The notes beneath the pieces are model-generated. The model saw nothing but the letters and a program-made list of their open reading frames with translations. It made no database searches and was not told the DNA's origin. Of a stretch of 41,680 nt of DNA, positions 1 to 10,168 are shown one piece after another (position 1 is the stretch's first letter; each line of letters begins with the position of its first letter). Made by a program: the position numbers and the translations under genes. This DNA comes from Lingula anatina (Eukaryota > Brachiopoda > Lingulata > Lingulida > Lingulidae): the NCBI RefSeq assembly GCF_001039355.2, contig NW_019773847.1, forward strand, positions 545,810 to 587,489. The letters run 5' to 3'.

Positions 1-850
1 TAAAATTTAAGTTCCCCAATTTTTCAAAAACCCCCCCCCCCCCCCCCCCCCCAAATTGGTGTAATGGGGATACATTCATCCCTAAAGATACTGTAATAAA
101 TTGGCCCAACTGTAAAATATCATTGAAAAAATAATTGAAAATTTACTTAAAGAAGAAGTAAATCTATATGGCCATAATTCGGTCTTACATAACTAAATAA
201 CTATTACATCATACAACTAGTGGGAATGGTATTTAGCTACAGTGGCAGTGCACAATATGTAGGAGTAGCATAATGGATAAATGGCTTCACTCAGGTATGG
301 CCATCTCGAAACTATGATAAATAGCCACAGATAAGAACAAAACACATAAACTTTAAAATCAAATAGCTTCTTTCCACCATCCTTAAGACGTAGGAAATTG
401 TAAAAGATGTCCCCAGAAGGGCATGACTTCGGTATGGCCAACTAGAATTTGAATGAAAACATTCATTTACGTTAGAAATAGAATGGTAAGATAGATATCT
501 CAAAATATTTCAATCCTTTGCTCACCATTAACATGGATGCACCCTCTCGTACTGAATCAAATTGTTTTAAATTTCACATCTTCGCCAAACTATTATTCAA
601 CTTGTAAATACTCCTGTAAATAACCAATGCGTTAGCTACTGATGCAGAATAAATTCAAAGGTGAAGGTCGTTCAAGTCACCCTGAATGCTGAATTCTTTC
701 CGTCAAATACTCAATTGAATGAATGGGATTTTAACTGACATATTTTTTCTAAACATCAAATATTTTTTTTATTTTTATAACACCATTTAATACATTTTAT
801 TTGAAATAAGAAACATTTACAAAACATAATTAAGTGCGGGATTATTCAAG
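1..850. other. Gene-free upstream region of the CALML4-like gene
   Basis: No reading frame here resembles a known protein. The stretch holds a run of about 22 C residues near positions 31-52, then AT-rich DNA. The short open frames on the minus strand between 217 and 503 are low in complexity and look like chance. The end next to 850 must contain the 5' UTR, and probably the promoter, of the CALML4-like gene, but no TATA box or other core element could be placed with confidence. Confidence 0.6.
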
Positions 851-2473
851 ATGGTGAGTACCGTTTCATTTATTTCTAGTTTTTCACTTTATAACTCTGC
901 AACAGCACCAAAACTCTCAAAATATTTGTTATCTTTTCAGGCCCGATTCTTTAGCAAGAGTGACATAGATGGTAAGTGCAAATACCAGGTTCACTGGTTA
1001 TTTTATTGCATAGTTTTCCCGTTGAGTTATAAGTATTTTATTCTGATGAGTTACCGATTCAGTACACTGCCGAAGTTGGACACGCCCTAAATTCCTAACC
1101 AAGCAGACTCTTTTCTAATTAAACAGTTAAGATGCATTTTTTGACTAAATCTCATGTACTGTTTCAATCACTGAAATCTGAATCATTTAAGTTTGAATGG
1201 CATAATTAAAATTTTATGAATAATTATTTTAAAATAAAATGCTCACAACAACTTGTGATTACTTATAAGTTATAGTAATCTCTTTCAGAGTTCAAGGAAT
1301 GTTTTTCCTTCTATGCAAGACAAAGGCATATTGTCAATGTAGAGGAGCTAAAGATTATTATGAGATCATTAGGCTATAGCCCAACCATTGTAGAGTTGCA
1401 AACATATTACAAAAAATACCAGAAAGGTTAGTATAATATTTTAAACTTAATAATTTAGACTTAATAATTTCATATATGTGAAAATAATTTTTGATAGTTG
1501 AAAAGTTTTCATTTATGATACATATGATAGCAGTTGTGACCAAGTCTGTCAGAGTGAACAGATGAAACAGTCAACAGGTAAATCAAATACTGTGGATCTA
1601 TCATTAAAAATCAAAAAATTTTCAACTATTAATAATTTCATATTATTAATTTAATGATATACATGTCAGAAAGTAAGTGATTGGTTTGTGCATAGATAAG
1701 GAATTTGCGAGCCACATTAAACTACTTAAGATTTTGCTACTATAGATACTCAGAGATTAGACCCAAAATCAATCCAGTTTAAGACCTGCATTAACATAAA
1801 TAAATACTGTAGCATTCAGCGCTCTAAAATAAGATTCATTCTGAAAAGAATTTCATCAGCTCTGTTATGTACTATTGTCTTCATATTTATTCTATTCCTT
1901 ACCTGTTTTGAATTCCAGAGGGCAAGATTGATTTTGCCACTTTCCTGGATATCATGCATGAACATTCCCAGAATGAGAAGTGTCAGGAGGAACTTGTGGC
2001 AGCATTCCAGTCGCATGATATTCAACGGAGAGGATACGTGAATGCATCGGAGGTCAAGAATATTCTGACACAATTTGGGGAAAAACTGAACAAAAGAGAA
2101 GGTGAAAATATGTTGTGTTTTTCTACTGACAATAATTTGTTTACGAATTATGTTATTTTAGTTTCTTGTATGAGTTGTGGTTACTGTGCATCCTTGTACA
2201 CGAATATATTTTAACTTCTGCTTTTGCTATGCTTCCTATCGGTCAAAACATATTTGGTTCCTTCACAATTTATCAAAGTTAATACTGAAATGAAAACTAA
2301 TGTTTTATTTGAAGTAGTGATTTACAGATTCTCATTTCATACTCTTGATCATTACACAAATACTTTTATTTTCAGTTGATGCATTATTCAGGGAGGCAAA
2401 GATCCAACCAAATGGACAAGTTAAGTATGCAGACTTCATCAAGACTCTTCTGACACCAGCTCCAGACTACTGA
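851..2473 (+). CDS. CALML4: Calmodulin-like protein 4 (CALML4-like), five coding exons
   Basis: Exons: 851-853, 941-971, 1289-1426, 1919-2101, 2376-2473, giving 453 nt and 150 aa. All introns are GT-AG and phases match. The first coding exon supplies only the start codon, followed directly by the donor GTGAGT. The protein begins MARFFSKSDIDEFKECFSFY, close to vertebrate CALML4 (remembered start MAKFLSQDQINEYKECFSLY), and ends near LTPAPDY where the human protein ends LPGRDY. Four EF-hand-like units are present, but the loops (for example YARQRHIVNVEE and AKIQPNGQVKYA) lack the usual D/N/E calcium ligands, so calcium binding is probably lost or weak. Known family role: in vertebrates CALML4 is a light chain of myosin-7B in the intermicrovillar adhesion complex of brush borders; a myosin light-chain role here is inferred. 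An essential-light-chain-like relative is the main alternative. Confidence 0.93.
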
Positions 2474-3454
2474 TGTAATAGTTTTGATCCAGCTTGAGGA
2501 TGAAATTGTTGGCAGGGGATGGGGGGTGGGGGCTAGAGACATTAAATGATGGTCACAATCCTTAGTTATGGAGACCACAATTTTTGTTACATCATGCTTA
2601 CCAAAAGCATCTCGCATCTTAAGTAAAACACATTTTCTGTGCATTTATTGAAAAAAAGGAACATATAATCTTGCTTTCATGCATTTTAGTACATGATATT
2701 CATGTATATTGGATATACATTGTAGCCACTTTGTTACATCTTGCAGAATGTTGAGAGATGGGTGGAATTGGCAGTTTTGTCATGTCACTAAAAACTAAGT
2801 CAGAACTGTCTGACATTTATTTATGTCTTTCCCAGATAAAGGAAGTCGGGGCAATTATTTTCACCATTCCCGGATCTTCATTCAAATGTATCTTTTTATA
2901 GAGAGCTTTTTTATGGTCTTGAACTACTGGTATGCACTTTGTTAGGCAATGGTTACTGATTCATATTTATTAACTCTCATACTTAATCATGCATTGCTGT
3001 GAAAAAATGCTGATTTCTTTAGTAATCAGTTTTGCACAAAGATAATTATTCATTCCAAGTTAACACAAAGGTGCAATTCCTGTCACTATTAAATATGTAA
3101 TTATGTAATATTTTCATTCCAATAAGGATGCACTAGATAAACATGCAAAATAGACATTTATAGGTGTGTTTGTCAATTTTCAAGAAGTCATTGATATCTC
3201 ATTGTCCATCTCTTTTTCATCCTACCTTAAATTGCATTTCTTTTCTTTCCGAGTGATAATATTGTCATTTTAACAGAGCTGATACCATGCCATTGTTTAG
3301 AAAGAGACAAGAAGACAAAATGTTGGTTCCCACTTTTTAAAGGTTTAGTCAGAATGCTAGTTGCAGGGCATTTGGTTCAGAAGTATAGTCATGTAGCAAT
3401 AGTAAGTTCTGAATTAGTAATAAGTACACTGTATGCGGTTTAAGGAGAAATAAA
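2474..3454 (+). other. Likely 3' UTR of the CALML4-like gene
   Basis: There is no open frame of interest after the stop codon. The stretch contains a G-rich patch near 2515-2535 and is otherwise AT-rich. The first good AATAAA in the right orientation is about 980 bases after the stop, so a long 3' UTR is plausible. Transcript data are needed to exclude an earlier variant signal. Confidence 0.45.
3449..3454 (+). terminator. Putative polyadenylation signal (AATAAA), CALML4-like gene
   Basis: A canonical AATAAA lies downstream of the CALML4-like stop codon and before the end of the convergent IPMK gene. It is assigned from position and orientation only. Confidence 0.45.
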
Positions 3455-3579
3455 CTATTTATTCTGTCATATAGCTTCCAAATGCACCTTTCCTTTCCTT
3501 GTTAAGAAAATATAGCAAATCCACCCCATCATGCTTTAAAAAAGGAAAAAGACAACAAAAAAAACATTTAAAAAAAATG

Positions 3580-3585
3580 TTTATT
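3580..3585 (-). terminator. Putative polyadenylation signal (AATAAA on minus strand), IPMK gene
   Basis: TTTATT on the plus strand reads AATAAA on the minus strand, about 235 bases past the IPMK stop codon. With the signal at 3449-3454 it implies that the two convergent transcripts end within roughly 150 bases of each other or overlap slightly. Confidence 0.5.
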
Positions 3586-3818
3586 ACAGTGATATTGATT
3601 AAAACTTCAACACTGTTAAAATATCAGTTACTTGCACTTGGGACCCGACTTGGGGATAAACTGACAATATAAAAGTTATCATAACAAAGCATTCCATGTA
3701 ATCAATCTTTCTACAAGAAAAAAATCTGGAAAATTAAGATATAGCTTAAAGCTCATGGCAGTACTGACTTTATAATAAGATGAGACAAATAAGTGTTATA
3801 ACTAGTTGACAACATTTG

Positions 3819-6800
3819 TCAAAGTTCCAGTACTCTGTGGAGATATGCTATTAAACTGCGCAGTCCTGTTAAATAATTTTCATCCAGACCACTTGCAGGA
3901 AAGACATGAGCAAAATCGATCATTTTCACAGCAACTGGGCATTCTAAGTCCATGGCAAGCTGACAATGATTTACACATCCAGCCACTTCAGGGGTACAAG
4001 CACAGTCTGTTTCTTTGATATAATCAATGCCATCAGATACTTCCTCATCTGTTTTGCCTGTGCTGGTTCTCTCTCCATCATATACTAGCAACAGTGAACT
4101 TGCATAGAAACATAGGCCTGAAGGTGACATAAACCACTTCTCTATTTCTTCCAACTTTTTGATCATGGCTTTCACAGCATCCACCCGGATTCCATAACCA
4201 TTGTCAAAAAAAGCTGCAAAACCTGGTTAGACAAGACAAAGTAATAAGACGGGCTGGTTTTGTGGAAAAAAATGTTTGACCCAATGAGCAACATTTTAAA
4301 TGGACAGTGAGTGTAATGATAGACTGGAATACCATCAATACAAACACTTCGCTAAAGGCACACACTGGGTGTTACAGCAAAGAATGTTTTCCTGGAAATT
4401 TCAAAACTTTCCTCTCATTAACAAGGCATCCATAATCAAAGTGTTCACAGATAGGCAATTCATGAACCATTTTTTTTTAGTTGTAAAAAAGAGTCACTCT
4501 TGAAATGAAGATGGAGACTGGTAAATTTCATACTTGAAAGTAGAATTTCAACTAATCAAAAGTGTTAACAGATAGGCAATTCTTGCACCATTTTTTTTTT
4601 TTTTTTTTTTTAATGAGTTTTAAAAAAGAGTCAATCTTGCAATGGAGATGGAGACTGATAAATTTCATACTTGACAGTAAAATTTCAACATTTACAAATA
4701 GAAAACTGGCATACATATAGTTTTGCATACCGTATGCTTTGATGAATAATAAACCTGTATAATTTCCAGGAATTTTTTCACATGCATTGTATGTGGATTG
4801 TTCCTCAAAAGTTTGAGTGGTAACAACATAACCAGGCCTACCCAACTACCAGACGCAGCACAGAAGGATCCAGAGTTTACCGTTGATCGCATCACTCTAT
4901 CGTTTTTCAAGGTGTGTATCATTACGTTCTTCGAAGTGTCAGATGTGCCACCCTCTTGCCTGGTGCTCGTTCCGTGTCTGACACTTCCAAGCGTGTACTG
5001 ATACACACCTTGTAAACCGGTAACGTGATCCAATCTATGGTAAATTCTGGATCTTTCAGTGCCACATCTGGTAGTTAGGTAGGCCAGATAACTAATCCTC
5101 TGAAGAGAGGGTATTTGTCATCTTACTTTTTGTACATATACTGACAGTCAATGAAAATGCATCATTTATTTATCAAATAATATTTTAAGTTCCTTCAGCA
5201 CATTAAGAAAATAACAGTTTTCATGTGAAATATCACCCATTATTCAGTCACACAAGGTGCAATAAAGGTCAGAAAAGATCATTAAAATGCAAGGTCACAT
5301 GATCAAATCTCTTTGGTTCCACCCAGCCTCCAACATCCCCAGGGCCCGCAGTCGCTCTTCCAGTGTCAGACGTGGCATAACTGAAGTTTTTTGTCATGTG
5401 TCATACTGGATTTGGTAACTAGCTTAAAAAGGCTTAATTAATCACCATATATCGAACCTGATTAATTCACACCAATCACGAGACAGGATAACACACGATT
5501 TTGTAACAGCTGATCACAAAATCACTGAAGCGGAAATTTTAAACATCTGAGTGGTCAGCCCACTCTCTTATGACCAAACAAGTGCATTTGTACTCCTTTA
5601 CATGGTTGGAATCGATTCTTGGTAAAAAAGTACAAGAAAGTTTTCTGATGCGTTTTCATTGACTGTCAGTACATAAATCCAAGTTTGACTCTCACCTTTG
5701 GTTAGAACCTCCACTTCTGTTAAAGATCTGCCAAACTTCTTGTCATATATGTCATACTTCTTTTTAACTTGATCATAAACCTAAAAACAAAAATAAAATC
5801 CGCTGTCAAAATCATTCAACAACACACAGACGAAATTAGAGGTCAACAGTAGACCAATGGTACAAACTATACAAAGCAATAAGATTTGCTTAGTGTGGCT
5901 TTGCTTTTATTATTTCAATCACATTTATGGAATGAACAAATTAACTTATTGCCTAAGATATTTTGGGTTTACTCAGTCTATGCAACTCCTTTATTATCTT
6001 TCTCAATATCATTTATGTATTAAAGTTTAAGTGCCCAAATTTGTGCACACTATAAATAATAAAAGTGTATGTGGCAAAAAGAAGCATTAACAGTTTTTGG
6101 TTGATTTGTGCAAGATGATACAAAAAGTTCGAAGAGAACCTTAAAAAGATGTCACCACTGAATGTATCAGATAACAAATGCTGAGCAAGGTACCATGTTA
6201 CAATGGATAATACGGTCACAAACTACTATGATATCATTGCTAATGGAAATTCTAACAAAACCATGCATCTCAAAATTCCCTGTAATAAAAACACTGATTA
6301 GGACAAATCTATTGGTACAGAGGGGAAAAAAAACAATTCCATTCATAATGGGATACAGGAGGTGGTTCTCACATCTAAGAGTACAAATATTGACCACCCC
6401 CCCCCATGTCTCCCTATACCCCTTCCCCTTGGGTCTTGTGTGCTGCACCCACAGTGTTTAACTTTGAATGAAGTATATGTGGAAACACTGAAAACTGATC
6501 GATTTTTTACTATTATATCAAGACACTGTTAAAAACATTTTGCTGCTGCTATCTTTCTTTGTAAATGTTCAAAATTAAGCAATACAATAACAATGGTTAA
6601 GGTTAATGCAGGGAAGTACAATATGCAGCAGATTTAAAGATAGGATAGCTGCCCACAACCACATTACGTTTCAAGCCAAGGGATGCCTTAAGTGAAACTG
6701 AAAGCCGTATAAACAAGCATCTTTTTCATCAAATATCACATGTCCTAGTGCTATCTTTGCTTCCAGTCAAACAGTAGATATTTTATTCAGAACCTGCAAA

Positions 6801-9800
6801 ATTTGGATGAACTTTGTTTTTACATTTCTTCTCACACACTTTAATTTATATATATATATAGGCTTTAAACCTGTTTGTGGCATCTGCTCAAATGAGAGAG
6901 TTAAGATGATAAAGGTCTTCTTTATTGTCCCTTGGACTGTATGGGGGGACTTACTCTCAATCCACACAGCTGAAACCCCACAATGGGGAGACAAGAATTT
7001 TTGGCAAGTTCATGCTTCTTTTTCTCCTGGCTGGCATCAGGATCATATGTTACTGGGCCAATTTTTGTATCGGCTATACAAGGCTGTGAGAATGTGTTAC
7101 ATATATCATCCATTCTCAGGTATAAGACTGGAAGAGAAACAGCCAGTGTTAATCCCCTTTCCCAGGAAGTAGAAACAAGCTGTTAGAGGGGACGACCTAG
7201 TAAGGCAGCAGTAAGCATTAAAACTTCTGAAATGTCATCAAGGTTACAAACATCTTTTTTTTTTTTAATAAGAGAAGGCATTTTGAAAGAGGCAAAGAAA
7301 AAAGTTCAACATCAACATCAAGTCAAACAAAAACTTCCTATGGCCAATGCTTTTTACAGCTTACCATCTGTAATAGCTAGGTGGCATAGATTTGTGCAAT
7401 ACAACATCCAAACCATATCTTGATATGAGTTTCAACACAATGACAGGCAACAACTTCAGGTCCCAATTCCATCACCAAACAACCAAATGAAATCGACCAG
7501 CGACTTGTCGGATACCCGATGGTTTAAACTGCCAAATAACTGGTTTACTCAATTGTTTGCCTGGTGGTGTAATGTAGACCTACATTGATCTGGGTCTAAG
7601 AACAAGTCTGTGTGCACCTCAGCAAAAGTTCACTACATACAACAACAGTGAGCAAACCATACACTCTACTAGAAAAAAAAAGCAAATGGCAGCCAGTTTG
7701 TACTTACACTATAGCCTTGGAATTGAAAGCCAACGTTTTCTAAGAACGGATATTTTGCCTTTTCACGGGCAATTTTGGCTGGTGTTGCTTCAGGGTCATG
7801 AGTTCTGGCTCCCATTTTTAGGTCACACACACAGGGCTCTGCAAAAGGCTGAGTGACCTTTTCCATCACCAGGTACATCACTGAAATGCGGTATAACATT
7901 TTGGGAACCTTTCAGTTTGATACCCCCTTTCAGTTTCAGGTACTGGGGGCAATTCTCCTCTACCCAGCATAGCTGGCTTAATTGTGATATCAAGACCCTC
8001 ATACTTTGGGCACTTTTTGGTATACAAAACTGGCATACCCATTTTGCACAAGTGATGATGTGAGCAAATTCTTCAAACTGTGTTTATTTTGATATGCAAA
8101 CCCCTAAATAATGTAATATCAATCCACATAATGACCAACAGGCACAGACATGCAAAAGTTCAATGCATGCTCTTATCACTTTATCTGGTAGAATGGGTAA
8201 GTAGTATGCAAGAAGCTGGAATGCATAAGCAAAATGCTCATGACCACAGTACTTCACAACTGTGATGAAAGTGACTATGAAGAAGATACAAAATGATATT
8301 GTGATCACTATCGGACAACAAAGCTGACAAATAAACAATCCAGCCATCTAAAAAATGTGCTCAAAATTATTTTCAGAATATATAAATACAAAACATATTA
8401 ATTTTTTTTTTTAAATTAGAATCTATGACCAAGTGTTATAGAATAGGTGATATGCAAAAACAGACTGAATAATTTTGTGATTTCTGTAGCTTAAAGATGT
8501 GGCAAAAACTCTGCAGTGGCACATAGGTGTAGTTGTTCCAGTGACTACAGAAAGGGCACCTTTCCAAATACATTCACATGTTATCCATATATACATGTAA
8601 TGAAAATGACTTAATCAAATAGGAGATTTAATGTTTATCAAACGTGATGGTGACAACCTTTCTTCCGTATGATGGTGAAAACATTCATTCTTACACAAAC
8701 ATGCTCATAATCCCAGAAAAATAATAACAAAGAATATCCCAAAACCACACTTCAACAATAACTAAAGAAATTAGAGAAAAATGCCTCAAACTTTCTTATT
8801 CATAAAGTAATTCTGACATTATGAAATTAGTATTGGATCTTGAAAAACAATTTATGCATAGTAACAAACAACACTTCATTTATAACTATAATGTTGAACA
8901 TTAGTAGAAATGTAAATAGGAATTACAAAAACCAAATCATAAAGACTAAAAATCTACCATTATTCAGCAAAAGTAATGCTACAAAATATTACAACTTTAA
9001 AACTTAGATTTTACACCAAAGTGAACAATAAAATTTCTGTCAGAAATCACAATTAGTGACCAGCCAATGCATGCTATGTTATTATGTTTAAGAATTAAAT
9101 TTATTCATTTAATAGAATCGATAATTTTCAATCAACTTACCATTTGGTAATTCTGGAGAGCTGTAGGTTCCAAGGTATTTAGGCATAAATTGTCTCAGAG
9201 ATATTAAAGCTGAGTTTGTTTGATTTTCATCAAAAACATTCTGGTAAAACTGCAGCTCTCTCATTCCTCTTGGAGGAGACTGGATGGCTTTCAGGACAGT
9301 ACCATCTGTATTTTGAAGAAAACCTGAAATGAAGTCAAATATGTGCATGATTAAAGTCAAATGGATGAGGGGGCATCTCAAAACTCCATGTTACCCGATA
9401 TAAAATTATCTAAAACAGTGGGTGGTGGTCTTAACTACTGGAAATGGTGGGGGTCTTAAATCTCTTTACTCCTGTGGCTCCTAGAAATGTTGGGTATTTG
9501 TCAGACACAACCTCCTCTTGATGAATGAAAGCAACACATTTTTTAAATACATATGATATGTATATAATCCAGAAATGAAAAATGAAGTGAAGAGGGCGCA
9601 GATACTTAACATGTATAACAGTTTTTTAAGTCGACAGATTGAGTTCCAAAAAATACGTCCCAAAGCCCCTTTTGTCTCACGTTTGTTCCGAGTAATATTC
9701 TGTGATACCACAGCCGAATAACTTAACAAATCTTTATCGCAGATATCACTCAAATACCTAATTTTGTTTTACTCTTTCCATGCCTGTGGCCAGCGACCTG

Positions 9801-9947
9801 ATGCTCGAGAGTTTGAGTTCCTTTTGGAAGGGGAGGTGTCTTTGGTCTTTTTTCTCGAACATCATTTTCAAGCGGTTTCTCTGAGACACTTTCCAGTTCT
9901 TCGGCTTCATTTTTACTCTCCTTGACGAGCGTATTTTCTAGCGTCAT
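3819..9947 (-). CDS. IPMK: Inositol polyphosphate multikinase (IPMK), with two alternative copies of exon 3
   Basis: Exons in transcript order: 9758-9947, 9141-9323, then either 7708-7880 (3a) or 6955-7127 (3b), then 5696-5780 and 3819-4222. Either choice gives 1035 nt and 344 aa; human IPMK is 416 aa. Visible family features: HQVAGH at residues 49-54; GTVLK with the likely ATP-binding Lys75; the signature PxxxDxKxG at 140-148; SSLLLVYDG at 252-260; and MIDFAHVFP with the catalytic/metal-site IDFAH at 312-316. The family phosphorylates inositol 1,4,5-trisphosphate and InsP4 to InsP5 and also PIP2, in nucleus and cytoplasm. Relative to human, the insert between the last two motifs is short: the human basic nuclear-localisation stretch is missing and a cysteine-rich linker (Cys284, 286, 293, 297, 305) is present. 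The N-terminal 45 residues are acidic and basic low complexity, as is usual. The start codon is the first in frame and lies 221 bp from the divergent CYP4V start. An IP6K identity is less likely given HQVAGH and the short length. Confidence 0.95.
4434..4690. repeat. Imperfect tandem duplication of about 120 bp in the last IPMK intron
   Basis: Two adjacent units (about 4434-4552 and 4553-4690) share the order GTGTT(C/A)ACAGATAGGCAATTC, then a poly-T run, then AAAAAAGAGTCA, then GATGGAGACTG and AAATTTCATACTTGA. The second unit carries a much longer T run (about 20). The units differ at scattered positions, so the duplication is not recent. Confidence 0.85.
4832..5088. mobile_element. Fold-back (MITE-like) element in the last IPMK intron
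   Basis: The arms at about 4832-4915 and 5000-5088 are imperfect reverse complements over roughly 85 bp. For example, GGCCTACCCAACTACCAGA on the left pairs with TCTGGTAGTTAGGTAGGCC on the right, and AAGGTGTGTATC pairs with GATACACACCTT. The loop contains a second inverted pair, GAAGTGTCAGA and TCTGACACTTC. There is no coding capacity. The target-site duplication is not clear. Confidence 0.75.
5138..5672. mobile_element. MITE-like element with 25-bp terminal inverted repeats in the last IPMK intron
   Basis: The left terminus (ACTGACAGTCAATGAAAATG, continuing CATCA) and the right terminus (5648-5672) are reverse complements with a single mismatch over 25 bp. TA, or possibly TACATA, is present on both sides and may be the target duplication. 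The interior of about 485 bp has no protein-coding capacity, as in a non-autonomous DNA transposon. The right end lies only 23 bp from the 5' splice site of this intron at 5696. Confidence 0.75.
6955..7127 (-). CDS. IPMK: IPMK alternative exon 3b
   Basis: This is a second 173-nt exon, 580 bp downstream of 3a in transcript direction. It has a strong acceptor (TTTCTCTTCCAG before 7127) and a strong donor (GTAAGT after 6955), with phases identical to 3a. The signature is PCIADTKIG, followed by PVTYDPDASQEKKKHE. It ends GFQLCGLR, so the join to exon 4 reads LRVYDQ, matching human GMRVYH better than 3a does. Of 58 residues, 24 are identical to 3a by hand alignment. There is no stop or frameshift, so it looks functional rather than decayed. 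Confidence 0.92.
7708..7880 (-). CDS. IPMK: IPMK alternative exon 3a
   Basis: This is a 173-nt exon. The acceptor is TTTCAG before 7880 and the donor GTAAGT follows 7708. It enters at phase 1 and leaves at phase 0, encoding residues 125-182. The catalytic signature reads PCVCDLKMG, followed by ARTHDPEATPAKI and later KYPFLENVGF, which resembles human KYPLMEEIGF. The exon ends GFQFQGYS before VYDQ of exon 4. The wording around PCVCDLKMG also recalls IP6 kinases (PCVLDLKMG). It is one of a pair with 6955-7127; see the finding on mutually exclusive exons. Confidence 0.93.
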
Positions 9948-10168
9948 TCTGAATCAAAAGATGATCATTTGGTTCTTTAAAATAAAAATGACAAAGCACT
10001 GGCATAACTTTATTGGTAACTTGTATTTTCTGATAAATATACAACCAAAAATCAATTAACTATTGGTTTTAGAGACAACACGTTCCACTTACTGTCGGCT
10101 TTCCCCAAGATCTCGCGGAAATGCTGTCACGTGACAAGATTGATTGTCATGTGATCCGAGTGTTCAAA
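9948..10168. promoter_or_regulatory. Shared bidirectional promoter interval of IPMK and CYP4V-like genes
   Basis: Only 221 bp separate the two divergent start codons. The interval contains GTCACGTGAC (10126-10135), a perfect palindrome matching the E-box bound by USF and MITF/TFE proteins, and a related TCATGTGA about 20 bp further on. CAAAATGGCGG at 10165-10175 spans the P450 start codon and fits the YY1-type motif often found at the transcript start of animal genes. No TATA box is evident. Transcription start sites are not known. Confidence 0.6.

Noticed and set aside
217-503. Two minus-strand open frames near the window start
   Set aside because: Short, low similarity to anything known, and overlapping each other in different frames.
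5781-6954. Search for a third copy of IPMK exon 3
   Set aside because: No further DxKxG-type segment was found on the minus strand in this intron; the frames at 6167-6448 and 6767-6994 show no similarity.
6955-7127. Exon 3b considered as a decayed pseudo-exon or a fragment of a second IPMK gene
   Set aside because: Splice sites are strong, the frame is intact, length and phases equal those of exon 3a, and no other duplicated IPMK exons are present in the window.
10121-10168. Upstream in-frame ATG for the P450
   Set aside because: It would add 16 polar residues before the membrane helix. The ATG at 10169 has a better context and matches the family's N terminus.
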